64,000 nt of DNA from UBA4459 sp963776205. GTDB lineage: Bacteria; Bacteroidota; Bacteroidia; Bacteroidales; F082. The number at the start of each line of letters is the position of its first letter. Position 1 is the first letter of the stretch. A program made the position numbers and the translations under genes. The notes under the pieces are model-generated. The model saw only the letters and a list, made by a program, of their open reading frames with translations. It had not been told where the DNA came from and did no database searches. The stretch lies in NCBI GenBank assembly GCA_963776205.1, contig CAVZLR010000001.1:186001-250000 (forward strand). Direction: 5' to 3'. Positions 47,435 through 57,399 of this stretch are shown here, one piece after another.

Positions 47435-49375
47435 ATGAGTCATCAACAACTTTGGAAACCAAAAGAAGATTATAAAAAGAACTCGAATATGTACGGGTTT
47501 CTTTCAATGATCGCTAAGAAATACGGTTTAAACAACAATGAATATCATACCATTCATAAATGGAGCGTGGAGCATATTCCTGAATTCTGGGCAGAAATTT
47601 GGGATTATTGCGGTATCAAACATTCACAAACTTATGAGCAGGTAATTGACGACCCTAAAAAAATGCCCGGCGCCAAATGGTTCAAAGGGGCGCGATTAAA
47701 TTTTGCTGAAAATTTATTAAATCGGAAAGATGATCACCTGGCCATGATATTCTGGGGCGAAGATACAGTCAGACGAGAAATTACATACGCCGAATTATAT
47801 GAACAAGTAAGACTCGTTGCAGCCGGATTTAAAAGGCTGGGTGTTGAAAAAGGGGATCATGTGGCTGCTTTTATGCCCAATATGCCGGAAACCATTATTG
47901 CCATGCTGGCTGCCGCTTCAATTGGGGCTATCTGGTCATCCTCATCGCCTGATTTTGGTATTAAAGGGGTGCTGGACCGCTTCAGCCAGATCAAACCCAA
48001 AGTGATCATCGCTGCAGATGGTTATTTTTATAAAGGCAAAGCTTTCGATTCGCAGGAGAAATTAAAAGGTATTCTTGGTTCATTGCCTTCCGTAAAAAAA
48101 GTAGTGATGGTGGACTATACAGGCCACCTGGATGTACATAGCATTCCAAATGCCATGACCTGGCATGAACTGGCAAAGGAAAGCGACGAAATCCTAACTT
48201 TCGAGCAACTCCCCTTTGATCATCCTCTCTATATCATGTATTCATCAGGTACAACAGGTTTGCCAAAGAGTATTGTCCATTCTGCCGGGGGAACACTTAT
48301 TCAGCACCTTAAAGAATTAGTGCTTCATACCAATTTAACTTCCGACCAGCGGATTTTCTATTTTACTACCTGCGGTTGGATGATGTGGAATTGGTTTGTG
48401 AGCAGCCTGGCCGTGGGGGCCACTTTAATACTCTACGATGGTAATCCATTTTATCCAAATCCTGAAGCCCTGCTAAAGATGGCCTACGACCTGAAAATTA
48501 ATATATTTGGAACGAGTGCCAAATATATTGCCTCATTGGAGGCTGAAGGGGTTTGCCCGGTTTGCCAGTATAATTTTGAACATCTTAAAGTAATCGCTTC
48601 AACAGGCTCTCCATTATCAAATGAAAGTTTCAGGTATGTGTACAACCGCTGGTCGAAAGATGTGCAACTTTCATCTATTGCAGGCGGAACGGATATCGTT
48701 TCATGTTTTGTGCTGGGTTCACCTACATTACCTGTATACGCCAGCGAAATTCAGTGCAAAGGACTCGGAATGGATGTTGACTGCTTCGATGTGGAAGGCA
48801 ACTCATTGATTGAAGAGCAGGGCGAACTGGTTTGCAAATCGGCTTTTCCTTCCATGCCCATTTATTTCTGGAATGATAAAAATGATGAAAAATATAGAAA
48901 AGCCTATTTCGAAGAATTTGCTGGAGTTTGGCATCATGGTGATTATATCGAAATTACCAAGAATGGCGGCATAGTTATGTTAGGCCGGTCAGATGCCACA
49001 CTGAATCCACAGGGAGTACGGATTGGCACGGCAGAAATATACCGGGTAGTTGAGAACATTGAAGCCATAGAAGATTCAGTTGTTGTGGGTAAAAAATTAG
49101 ATGATGATGAATTGGTAATATTATTTGTAAAGCTCAAAGAAGGAGTAAAACTCGATGATAACCTAATAAAGTTGATCCGTGCTGGTATTCGCAACAACTG
49201 CAGCCCACGCCACGTGCCTTCAATTATTAAACAAATACCTGATATTCCGTATACGATCAACGGAAAGAAAGTGGAAATAGCTGTCAAAAAGATCATCCAC
49301 GGGCAGGATGTAAAGAACAAAGATGCCCTTGCAAATCCTGAATGTTTGGAAAACTATAAAAATATACTTGAATAA
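47435..49375 (+). CDS. Acetoacetyl-CoA synthetase
   Basis: ATP-dependent acyl-CoA ligase (ANL family), 646 aa. The adenylation motif is IMYSSGTTGLPKSIVHSAGGTL; FFTTCGWMMWNWFVSSLAVGATLILYDG fits acetoacetyl-CoA synthetase rather than acetyl-CoA synthetase. A8-type motif is GRSDATLNPQGVRIGTAEIY and the C-terminal Lys motif is PYTINGKKVEIAVKKI. It activates the acetoacetate released by HMG-CoA lyase, so thiolase can make acetyl-CoA. Last gene of the plus-strand leucine block; the thiolase encoded at 60456 could use its product. Confidence 0.93.
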   Translation: MSHQQLWKPKEDYKKNSNMYGFLSMIAKKYGLNNNEYHTIHKWSVEHIPEFWAEIWDYCGIKHSQTYEQVIDDPKKMPGAKWFKGARLNFAENLLNRKDDHLAMIFWGEDTVRREITYAELYEQVRLVAAGFKRLGVEKGDHVAAFMPNMPETIIAMLAAASIGAIWSSSSPDFGIKGVLDRFSQIKPKVIIAADGYFYKGKAFDSQEKLKGILGSLPSVKKVVMVDYTGHLDVHSIPNAMTWHELAKESDEILTFEQLPFDHPLYIMYSSGTTGLPKSIVHSAGGTLIQHLKELVLHTNLTSDQRIFYFTTCGWMMWNWFVSSLAVGATLILYDGNPFYPNPEALLKMAYDLKINIFGTSAKYIASLEAEGVCPVCQYNFEHLKVIASTGSPLSNESFRYVYNRWSKDVQLSSIAGGTDIVSCFVLGSPTLPVYASEIQCKGLGMDVDCFDVEGNSLIEEQGELVCKSAFPSMPIYFWNDKNDEKYRKAYFEEFAGVWHHGDYIEITKNGGIVMLGRSDATLNPQGVRIGTAEIYRVVENIEAIEDSVVVGKKLDDDELVILFVKLKEGVKLDDNLIKLIRAGIRNNCSPRHVPSIIKQIPDIPYTINGKKVEIAVKKIIHGQDVKNKDALANPECLENYKNILE

Positions 49376-49410
49376 TATTTTTACCTTTATATCAACTAAA
49401 TAAAAAAGTC

Positions 49411-49776
49411 ATGAACGAAAACTATTCCTGCGCTGCATGGATTTTTATGGTCATTATCATTGCAGCCATAGTACTTGTAAGCATCATCGCCCAGTGGAAA
49501 ATATATGAAAAAGCTGGAAAACCAGGTTGGGCAGTATTAATTCCATTTTACAACATAATTGTATTGCTCGAGATTGTTGGTAAACCCATCTGGTGGCTAT
49601 TCCTGTTCATGATTCCTGGTGTAAACATCATTTTCGGAATCTGGACTACAAACTTACTTTCAAAAAGTTTTGGAAAAGATGAAGCTTTTACGGTTGGACT
49701 AATTCTTCTCAGTTTTATTTTTTATCCAATACTTGGGTTTGGAAGCGCTAAATACGTGGGTCCGGCTGGGAAATAA
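49411..49776 (+). CDS. Small membrane protein, DUF5684-like
   Basis: 121 aa integral membrane protein with three or four helices: WIFMVIIIAAIVLVSIIAQW, WWLFLFMIPGVNIIFGIWTT and FTVGLILLSFIFYPILGFG. The WKIYEKAGKPGWAVLIPFYNIIV loop is typical of the DUF5684 family, in which signal-peptidase-like proteins also occur. No catalytic residues recognised; function unknown. Follows the acetoacetyl-CoA synthetase by 35 bases and may have its own promoter. Confidence 0.75.
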   Translation: MNENYSCAAWIFMVIIIAAIVLVSIIAQWKIYEKAGKPGWAVLIPFYNIIVLLEIVGKPIWWLFLFMIPGVNIIFGIWTTNLLSKSFGKDEAFTVGLILLSFIFYPILGFGSAKYVGPAGK

Positions 49777-49913
49777 AAAATAAATAACAATAGCCAAATC
49801 ACAAAATCAAATGATGTTCAAAAAAACCAAACAAAGGATTGAATATTTGATTATCGGGTATTGAAATTTATTAAAAAACTGATTTAAGCTTCTACAAACC
49901 AGACAAAAAGAAT

Positions 49914-50369
49914 ATGGCTAAACAACCCTGTTGTACAAACGATTATGGTCCGATTATAAACTGGTCATTAGTTGTAATGCGCCTTGTTGTGGGCATTGCT
50001 ATGTTAACACATGGCATCCCAAAACTGGTCAAGCTTTTTTATGGAGATTTTGCTTTCCCTGACCCTATTGGATTAGGACCGGAGTTATCTTTGGTACTGG
50101 CAACCTTTGCCGAGTTTTTCTGTTCATTACTGATCATTGTCGGATACAGATCGCGATTCGCCGCTATTCCACTAATATTTACCATGCTGGTGGCCTTATT
50201 GATCGTGCACGGGAATGATTCTGTTTTCGATCACTGGAACATTCTTTTATACCTCTTCGCTTATGCCATTTTGCTCCATTTGGGAGGAGGAAAATACACG
50301 CTTACGTATTATTTCTTTGAAAAGAATAAGAAGAAAAGATTTCTAATCAATAACACGGATAATCCGTGA
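49914..50369 (+). CDS. DoxX family membrane protein
   Basis: 151-aa membrane protein with four helices. Marks: VVMRLVVGIAMLTHGIPKLVKLF, GPELSLVLATFAEFFCSLLIIVGYRSRFAAIPL and LLHLGGGKYTL. DoxX proteins are linked to respiratory or redox functions; the exact role is unknown. The N-terminal CC (AKQPCCTN) is unusual but not clearly a metal site. Its last 27 bases overlap the end of the opposite-strand gene at 50343. Confidence 0.82.
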   Translation: MAKQPCCTNDYGPIINWSLVVMRLVVGIAMLTHGIPKLVKLFYGDFAFPDPIGLGPELSLVLATFAEFFCSLLIIVGYRSRFAAIPLIFTMLVALLIVHGNDSVFDHWNILLYLFAYAILLHLGGGKYTLTYYFFEKNKKKRFLINNTDNP

Positions 50370-52799
50370 TTCACCAGAAATAAGATCAAACCAGAAGATA
50401 AGATCATCTCCGGATTTTTTCTGCACCGGTTTTATTCTATCAACCAACACCGCTTGGGCCTTTGTCGCAAAAGATAAGCCCTTTACATCCTTTGGGTTGT
50501 TGTTTGTTACGCGAATCCTTCCATCAGGTAAAAGCTGATAATCAATATTTTCCAATAATATCTGGTAATCCAGGAATTCTGCAACCGTTGTTACGTTCAA
50601 CACACCTGCTTCTTTCAATTTTGACATCTTTTCAAGCGTCCGGTTAAAACCCGGTTGTGCCACGATAGTTGAGTCAGCATCATAGGTCCAGAATCCTTTT
50701 TTGGGATCCACCCAGGCCGGGTAGCAATGGTTTATTTCAACAGACCAGTTTTTAACAAATGCATTTAAGTTCTGATCATTAAAATAGTAGTCCCACAACT
50801 CATTATTTTCAATGTAAAGTACGGTGCTTGTAGGCCAGTGAATAAAACTAGCTGACCGGGTAGGATGTATCCAGTAATCAGGTTTTGGCCTAAAATCACC
50901 ATATCCTGCGAAATATGGTTCGATAGAACTGCCAAACCTCCAGTTCTCGAATGTGAAATAGTCCTCATAATAAGCATTCCAAAAGTATTTCACGCCATAT
51001 CTTTTCCAATGCTCCGCTGCATAAAAAGGAGCGCTTTTCAATAATCCGTCACACATAAAATCCTCCCTGTTGTTCTGTATCTTGTTGTTATAGCCATGAT
51101 CAATCCACGAAACGGCATTGAAATGAATTTTTGTGTAATTAAGTGCCGCCTCCAATTGATTGGGTGTGGTGGAGAACTGCTCGGGTGTATGCAGGCAAAT
51201 TTCCATTTCTTTCGTGGCTATCTGTTTCAGAAAGTAAGTAAAGGCTGTATCTGACTTGATAGCGCTTTCCAGACCCTTGAACTGACCATCAGTCATTTCC
51301 GCATTGGTAATCTGATCGGGATTATCGTAAAAAACACTTTTTGTTACAGGAATGTTGTAATACACAAATCCGCCATTTGCCTCATCAGGATCAGTAATTT
51401 CTTCAGAGCCATAATAAGTAGCCCTGTTGGTTTGGATATTGGTGTAATCAGCGTGCTCTGTCCAGATATAGGCGGCCAGGAAACCTGAAGGATTTTTCAT
51501 GAACCTGGGTGGTGAAGCTACTGGAGCACCTATTGTCATATTAAGATTGTTGGTCCGCTTATTTCCTTTTTTAAACTTACTTGTCGACCAGTCTTCTTTA
51601 AAATCTGTTGTATCATCTTTCAGGGGAAAATGCAAAAATGGATGGTCTTTTTCATAATCCAGGTTGATACATAAAAGGTTATTTTTCGTATCCAACTGCA
51701 AAGATGAAATACCGGGCGTATGATACACTGCTAAAGAATTGTCATTTTCTCCAAATAAAACGCCCTGCTTATCCAGCCAGTATTCCTGCTGAAAGTCATC
51801 CGTATCAGATTTTCTATTGGCCTGCATCACTTCATGAATGGGCTGTTCACATTTAAACAGAATAGCCGATCTATTACAATCGACTTTTTTTCTGTATTTT
51901 TTAGTCACTTCAAATTTCAATTGAGGGCTAAATGCATCACACTGAATGAACAGAGTTGTAGAAGTTGTCCTGCTTTTTGCCTTTAGTCGAAGCTTTGTGA
52001 TTCCATTTTTAGTTTGTTTGCTTTTAAATGAAAAAGTATTCGACTGTTCGATCTGCTCATCCTCAACGATCAAATGATCAAATGCAATGAAATACCCTGC
52101 AACAGGTTCGAAATTATCACTGAGAAAAGCTATCGTGTTCTTTTCTGTATCTAGGATGATTTTGTAAAAAGGATTCGAAAAAAGGATCTCATCTATCCGG
52201 ATTTCTTCTTTCAGATAGATCTCTATTTTATCATATGGCGGAAGAAAAGAAGGGTTTTCATCTTCAGTAAACTGAATTTTTAAATCATCAATAGCTACTA
52301 ATTCCTTTTGTGTTATATTCCACAAAAAACACTTAAAAACAGCTTCTTTCGTAACAGAAGCCGGAATTTTATAGGTACTTTTAAAATTGTACCAGGTATT
52401 CGGCGTTTTAATAATTGTATCGATCCGTATGCCCTCCCAAAATAGTTCCTTTCCATTTTCAGTAAACGTAACCACGAATGCTGCTTCGGGGAAAGGAGCA
52501 TTGCTTTTTACCCAACCTTCTATATTAACCCAGGTATTCACTCCTTGCTTCTCCTCCGGGAAATGCATTTCCACACCCAGTCCATAGGGAGTTAATGAAT
52601 CAGTAATTGAAATAAAATTGCCGGAATGTGCCAATCCTGAATCGATAGTCTGTGTTCCAATCCAGATATTTGAAACAATCGAATCTTCGAGGTTACAAAA
52701 ATAGGATTGTGAATGCGCAAATATCAATTGGAACGTTACCAGGTAAATCAAAATGAAACTTCTGTATATCTGCCTTTTTGAGGTGTATTTTAACTTCAT
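50343..52799 (-). CDS. Large secreted protein of unknown function
   Basis: 818 aa with a signal peptide (MKLKYTSKRQIYRSFILIYL...FAHSQS). Residues about 30-180 look like a carbohydrate-binding beta-sandwich (SGNFISITDSLTPYGLGVEMHFP, WVNIEGWVKS, IAIDDLKIQF-like end). The middle is beta-rich. Residues about 520-800 look enzyme-like with HTPEQFSTTPNQLEAAL, SWIDHGYNNKIQNN, KYFWNAYYEDYF and HWPTSTVLYIENNE, which resembles a polysaccharide-deacetylase/TIM-barrel layout, but no family can be named with confidence. No T9SS sorting domain is seen. It follows butyrate kinase by 23 bases, so may be the third gene of the icmF run, and overlaps the DoxX gene by 27 bases at its end. Confidence 0.7.
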   Translation of the reverse strand: MKLKYTSKRQIYRSFILIYLVTFQLIFAHSQSYFCNLEDSIVSNIWIGTQTIDSGLAHSGNFISITDSLTPYGLGVEMHFPEEKQGVNTWVNIEGWVKSNAPFPEAAFVVTFTENGKELFWEGIRIDTIIKTPNTWYNFKSTYKIPASVTKEAVFKCFLWNITQKELVAIDDLKIQFTEDENPSFLPPYDKIEIYLKEEIRIDEILFSNPFYKIILDTEKNTIAFLSDNFEPVAGYFIAFDHLIVEDEQIEQSNTFSFKSKQTKNGITKLRLKAKSRTTSTTLFIQCDAFSPQLKFEVTKKYRKKVDCNRSAILFKCEQPIHEVMQANRKSDTDDFQQEYWLDKQGVLFGENDNSLAVYHTPGISSLQLDTKNNLLCINLDYEKDHPFLHFPLKDDTTDFKEDWSTSKFKKGNKRTNNLNMTIGAPVASPPRFMKNPSGFLAAYIWTEHADYTNIQTNRATYYGSEEITDPDEANGGFVYYNIPVTKSVFYDNPDQITNAEMTDGQFKGLESAIKSDTAFTYFLKQIATKEMEICLHTPEQFSTTPNQLEAALNYTKIHFNAVSWIDHGYNNKIQNNREDFMCDGLLKSAPFYAAEHWKRYGVKYFWNAYYEDYFTFENWRFGSSIEPYFAGYGDFRPKPDYWIHPTRSASFIHWPTSTVLYIENNELWDYYFNDQNLNAFVKNWSVEINHCYPAWVDPKKGFWTYDADSTIVAQPGFNRTLEKMSKLKEAGVLNVTTVAEFLDYQILLENIDYQLLPDGRIRVTNNNPKDVKGLSFATKAQAVLVDRIKPVQKKSGDDLIFWFDLISGESRIIRVID

Positions 52800-52822
52800 T
52801 TTGAATAATTCTGCAGGGCAAT

Positions 52823-53899
52823 CTATATATATTCTTTAATCGGAACTTCTCCTTTCAGTATCTCATAACCATACATGGCCAGGGCTTCTACATCATTTAC
52901 GGAAGGATACAAGGCGATAGGTGCAATACTGCCAATCCGGCTTTTTACATTTTCCAGGAATCGCTGGCTGTCGAAAATAATTCCTGTTAAAATAATGGCA
53001 TCTACCTTACCTTCCAGCGTAGCCACATGCGATGCAATTTCTTTGGATACCTGGTACGACAAAGCATAGGAAACCAGTTGTGCTTTTTTATCTCCTTCGG
53101 CCAGCATCTGGTTGATCTCATTGATATTATCCGTTCCGAGGTATGCCCGGTAGCCCCCCTTTTCAGTGATCATTTCCATGATTTCTTTTTGAGTGTATTT
53201 ACCACTGAAACACATTCTTACCAATTGCCCCATAGGTAATGTTCCGGTTCGAGTGATCCCAAAGGGCCCTCCACCATCATAGGCCTGGTTCACATCAATC
53301 ACTTTTCCATCTTTATGAGCGCCAATTGATACACCACCACGTCCAATATGACAAACAATTAAATTGAGGTCTTCATATTGTTTGTTCATCGACTTTGCAT
53401 ACTTAGCAGCCACGTGCTTATGGTTCAGGGCATGATAAATCGAACGGCGTTCGAATAACGGATGCCCGGTTAAGCGTGCCACATCTGACAGCTCATCTAC
53501 CACAACCGGGTTGGCAATAAAGGCTTCTTTCCCTATTTCCAAGGCGATATCAAAAGCCATGATAGCACCCAGGTTGGTCGCATGTTTCCCGATAATGCCA
53601 TCGTTCAGGTCTTTGATCATCGCTTCGTTAATACGATATACACCCTGCGAAACCGGCTTGATCAGGCCACTGCGCCCTAACACAATTTCTATACTATCCA
53701 GTGGGAAGTTGTTTTTCATCAACTCATCCTTGATGAATTTCATCCTGAAATCCTTTTGGTCGATCACATTTTCAAATTGTGACAACTCTTCTTCAGTATG
53801 ACTGATGTTTTTTAAAAACAGGGGTTCTACATTGCGATACACCGCTACTTTGGTTTTATGAACTTCCGGGTAAACAACAAGTATATGATTTGCAATCAT
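52823..53899 (-). CDS. buk: Butyrate kinase
   Basis: Makes ATP from butyryl-phosphate (or branched-chain acyl-phosphate) in the cytoplasm. 358 aa, acetokinase family. Marks: ILVVYPEVHKTKVAVYRN, LGRSGLIKPV, NPVVVDELSDVARLTGHPLFERRSIYHALNHKHVAAKYA, VCHIGRGGVSIGAHKDGKVIDVNQAYDGGGPFG and DAIILTGIIF. No phosphotransbutyrylase gene is in the window, so its partner must be elsewhere. It follows icmF by 94 bases on the same strand. Branched substrates such as isobutyrate are possible. Confidence 0.93.
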   Translation of the reverse strand: MIANHILVVYPEVHKTKVAVYRNVEPLFLKNISHTEEELSQFENVIDQKDFRMKFIKDELMKNNFPLDSIEIVLGRSGLIKPVSQGVYRINEAMIKDLNDGIIGKHATNLGAIMAFDIALEIGKEAFIANPVVVDELSDVARLTGHPLFERRSIYHALNHKHVAAKYAKSMNKQYEDLNLIVCHIGRGGVSIGAHKDGKVIDVNQAYDGGGPFGITRTGTLPMGQLVRMCFSGKYTQKEIMEMITEKGGYRAYLGTDNINEINQMLAEGDKKAQLVSYALSYQVSKEIASHVATLEGKVDAIILTGIIFDSQRFLENVKSRIGSIAPIALYPSVNDVEALAMYGYEILKGEVPIKEYI

Positions 53900-53993
53900 G
53901 ACGCTATTATTTTCTGCCCGAAATTACGAAATCCCATTGGAATTAGACTATGAAATTCTGAATTAATTCTAATCCAAACACGTTAAGAACAAC

Positions 53994-56900
53994 TTACATA
54001 TTTCTCCTGTACTGCCCCCCTACCTGGAACAAAGCTTCTGTGATCTGGCCAATAGAAGCATGTTTGGAAGCATCCATCAGCGATTCAAAGATATTCTCGT
54101 TTGCAATGGCTGCTTCCTGTAATTTTTTAAGCTGCACAGTCGCTTCTTCTTTCCAGGTTTTATGGAGTTGCTCCAGCATATGAATCTGGTATTCTTTTTC
54201 CTTTTCGGTAGCCCTGATAATTTCTCCCGGAATAATGGTTTTCGAACCTTCACTACCAAGGAATGTATTCACCCCGATGATCGGCATCTTGCCTGAGTGC
54301 TTCAGGGTTTCGTAATAAAGGGATTCTTCCTGTATTTTGCTGCGTTGGTACATGGTTTCCATGGCACCCAATACTCCACCTCGTTCCGTAATGCGGTCAA
54401 ATTCCATCAGAATGGCTTCCTCAACCAGTTCAGTTAACTCTTCAATAATGAAAGAGCCTTGTAACGGATTCTGATTTTTTGCCAGTCCTAGCTCGTGGTT
54501 GATTATCATTTGGATGGCAATCGCCCTGCGAACTGATGCTTCAGTGGGTGTAGTGATGGCCTCATCATAGGCGTTGGTATGCAGCGAATTACAGTTGTCA
54601 TAAATGGCGTACAGTGCCTGTAGTGTGGTTCGTATATCGTTAAAGTCGATTTCCTGCGCGTGCAGCGAACGTCCCGAGGTCTGAATATGGTATTTCAGTT
54701 TCTGTGAACGTTCATCCCCGCCATATTTCAGTTTTATGGCTTTCGCCCATATCAGCCTGGCCACACGACCGATTACTGCATATTCCGGGTCTTCACCATT
54801 GGAAAAGAAGAACGATAGATTGGGCGCATAGCTATTCACATCCATACCTCTTGACCTGTAATATTCCACATAAGTAAAACCATTGGAAAGGGTAAATGCC
54901 AACTGGCTGATGGGGTTGGCGCCCGCTTCAGCTATATGATAGCCGGAAATGGAAACACTATAAAAATTTCGAACATTATTATTGATGAAGTATTCCTGGA
55001 TATCACCCATTAATTTTAAGGAAAAATCCGTTGAGAAAATGCAGGTATTTTGAGCCTGGTCTTCTTTTAAAATATCTGCCTGCACCGTTCCCCGAACCAC
55101 ACTCAGGGTTTTCTTTTTAATTTTCCCATACACATCTGCAGGCAACACCTGGTCGCCGGTAACTCCAAGTAAGAACAACCCAAGCCCGTCATTTCCTTTC
55201 GGTAGCTTCCCCTGGTAATGTGGCCGCTCTGTGCCTTTCTTTTTATAAATATCCTTGATCTTTTTCTCTACTTCCTTTTCCAGGCCATGCTCCCTAATAT
55301 ACAGCTCGCATTGCTGGTCAACAGCGGCATTCATAAAATAACCCACCATGGTCGGAGCCGGACCGTTGATGGTCATGGATACGGAAGTCTTCGGGTCAGC
55401 CAAATTAAAACCTGAATACAGTTTTTTGGCATCATCGAGACAAGCGATCGAAACACCTGAATTGCCGATTTTACCATAAATATCAGGCCTTCTATCAGGA
55501 TCTTCGCCATATAAAGTAACCGAATCAAACGCGGTGGAAAGCCTTTTGGCCGGCATTCCTTGTGATACATAATGGAATCTTCGGTTGGTGCGCTCGGGCC
55601 CGCCTTCACCGGCAAACATCCGGGTTGGGTCTTCTCCTTCGCGTTTAAATGGAAATACACCTGCTGCAAAAGGAAATTCGCCAGGTACATTTTCTTTCAA
55701 TACCCATTTTAAAATTTCGCCCCAGCTATCAAATTTGGGCAGACTTACTTTAGGAATTTCGAGATGTGATAATGTTTCAACTTTCGTTTCTACATTAAAT
55801 TCATTGTTTCTTACCTTGAAAGTAAATTTATCAGCCGCGTATTTTTTCTTTTTCTCAGGCCACTTTTTCAGCAAATCCAGGTTATTCGGATCCAGTTTTC
55901 GAACCCATTCGTCGTACAACTCTTTCAAACTATCCACACCAGCTTCTTTCCCGCTGGCTTTCAATTCGTCAATCGACTGGCTGAGGCTGAATAGTTTCTG
56001 AGCAACCTGGCCCTGTTCCTCGGCCCATGTATTGTAATCCCTTACGGTTTCAGCAATCTCTGACAAATAACGCACCCGCTGTGGTGGGATGATATAGATT
56101 TTTTCAGGTGTGTTGTTAGCGTTTATCTGATCAATGCTAAAGTTTGCATTTGCTTTTTCATTCAATATTTTTAAAAGCCTTTCATAAAACTCATTCACAC
56201 CCGGATCATTGAACTGTGAAGCAACAGTGCCATAAACCGGCATTTCATCTACATCGTGATCAAACATCAGGTTGTTCCGCTGGTATTGTTTCTTGACATC
56301 CCGGAGCGCATCCTTGGCACCTCTTTTATCGAATTTATTCAAAGAAATAATATCAGCAAAATCGAGCATATCAATCTTTTCCAATTGAGTTGCTGCACCA
56401 TATTCCGGTGTCATTACATACAATGAAACATCGCTATGGTCGACAATGGCGGTATCCGACTGTCCTATGCCCGAAGTTTCGAGGATGATTAAATCGAAAC
56501 CGGCTGCATGAGCAATGATCTCTGCATCTTTCACGTACTTGGAAATGGACAAATTTGATTGACGCGTAGCCAGCGAGCGCATATATACCCGCGGATTATC
56601 AATAGCATTCATTCGAATACGGTCGCCCAACAGTGCGCCACCTGATTTTCTTTTGGATGGATCGACGGAAATAATAGCAATGGTCTTCTTAGGAAAATCA
56701 TGTAAAAACCTGCGCACAATTTCATCTACAAGTGATGATTTCCCGGCGCCACCTGTTCCGGTTATTCCGAGGACAGGTGATTTTTTGGTTTTGGCAATTT
56801 CAGCCAGTTCATCAAGTGTAACACTCACCTCTTTCCTGTTGTTTTCTGCCGCTGAAATTAACCGGGCAATGGCCACCTTGTCTTTTTTAAGTATATCTTC

Positions 56901-57365
56901 AATTTTAACAGCAACTTTTCTTCCGGTGGGATAATCCGATTGTTTCATCAAATCGTTGATCATTCCCTGCAGCCCCATTTCCATGCCGTCATCCGGTGAA
57001 TAGATTCGGGTGATCCCGAATTTATGCAATTCATCCATCTCGTCAGGCAGGATCACACCACCACCACCGCCAAATATCTTAATATGCCCGCAACCTTTTT
57101 CTTCCAGCATTTCGTGCATATACTTGAAAAATTCCATATGCCCACCCTGGTAGGAGGTCAGCGCAATGGCCTGCACATCTTCCTGTATGGCTGCATTTAC
57201 TATTTCATGTACTGACCTGTTATGACCCAAATGAATCACCTCAGCCCCATTGGCCTGGATAATTCTTCGCATCACATTAATCGCTGCATCATGGCCATCA
57301 AATAGGGATGCTGCTGTTACAATTCGAACATGGTTTTTGGGTTTGTAAACCTTTGGAGCCTGCAT
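53994..57365 (-). CDS. icmF: Fused isobutyryl-CoA mutase (IcmF)
   Basis: B12-dependent carbon-skeleton mutase that interconverts isobutyryl-CoA and n-butyryl-CoA, with its own GTPase chaperone in one chain. 1123 aa. Order: cobalamin-binding domain about 12-140 (SLFDGHDAAIN with H25, then ALTSYQGGH); MeaI-type GTPase about 195-440 (Walker A GITGTGGAGKSSL at 200-212, base-specificity NKFD at 343-346); mutase core about 540-1110. Substrate marks favour IcmF over methylmalonyl-CoA mutase: Phe584 in TRMFAGEGG (Tyr in MCM) and Gln772 in EDQAQNTCIF (Arg in MCM). Heads an operon with butyrate kinase and is divergent from a MarR regulator. Confidence 0.93.
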   Translation of the reverse strand: MQAPKVYKPKNHVRIVTAASLFDGHDAAINVMRRIIQANGAEVIHLGHNRSVHEIVNAAIQEDVQAIALTSYQGGHMEFFKYMHEMLEEKGCGHIKIFGGGGGVILPDEMDELHKFGITRIYSPDDGMEMGLQGMINDLMKQSDYPTGRKVAVKIEDILKKDKVAIARLISAAENNRKEVSVTLDELAEIAKTKKSPVLGITGTGGAGKSSLVDEIVRRFLHDFPKKTIAIISVDPSKRKSGGALLGDRIRMNAIDNPRVYMRSLATRQSNLSISKYVKDAEIIAHAAGFDLIILETSGIGQSDTAIVDHSDVSLYVMTPEYGAATQLEKIDMLDFADIISLNKFDKRGAKDALRDVKKQYQRNNLMFDHDVDEMPVYGTVASQFNDPGVNEFYERLLKILNEKANANFSIDQINANNTPEKIYIIPPQRVRYLSEIAETVRDYNTWAEEQGQVAQKLFSLSQSIDELKASGKEAGVDSLKELYDEWVRKLDPNNLDLLKKWPEKKKKYAADKFTFKVRNNEFNVETKVETLSHLEIPKVSLPKFDSWGEILKWVLKENVPGEFPFAAGVFPFKREGEDPTRMFAGEGGPERTNRRFHYVSQGMPAKRLSTAFDSVTLYGEDPDRRPDIYGKIGNSGVSIACLDDAKKLYSGFNLADPKTSVSMTINGPAPTMVGYFMNAAVDQQCELYIREHGLEKEVEKKIKDIYKKKGTERPHYQGKLPKGNDGLGLFLLGVTGDQVLPADVYGKIKKKTLSVVRGTVQADILKEDQAQNTCIFSTDFSLKLMGDIQEYFINNNVRNFYSVSISGYHIAEAGANPISQLAFTLSNGFTYVEYYRSRGMDVNSYAPNLSFFFSNGEDPEYAVIGRVARLIWAKAIKLKYGGDERSQKLKYHIQTSGRSLHAQEIDFNDIRTTLQALYAIYDNCNSLHTNAYDEAITTPTEASVRRAIAIQMIINHELGLAKNQNPLQGSFIIEELTELVEEAILMEFDRITERGGVLGAMETMYQRSKIQEESLYYETLKHSGKMPIIGVNTFLGSEGSKTIIPGEIIRATEKEKEYQIHMLEQLHKTWKEEATVQLKKLQEAAIANENIFESLMDASKHASIGQITEALFQVGGQYRRNM

Positions 57366-57391
57366 ATGTGTCCTGTTATGTTGAGTTCATA

Positions 57392-57399
57392 CAAAGATA
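57392..57399 (-). promoter_or_regulatory. Bacteroidota -7-like box upstream of icmF
   Basis: Minus-strand TATCTTTG fits TAnnTTTG, 26 bases before the ATG at 57365. No good -33 element is seen. The gap to the divergent MarR gene is 176 bases and also holds the two palindromes described separately. Confidence 0.4.

Noticed and set aside
53994..57365. Methylmalonyl-CoA mutase
   Set aside because: The one-chain layout with a GTPase, and Phe584/Gln772 at the substrate positions, fit isobutyryl-CoA mutase better.
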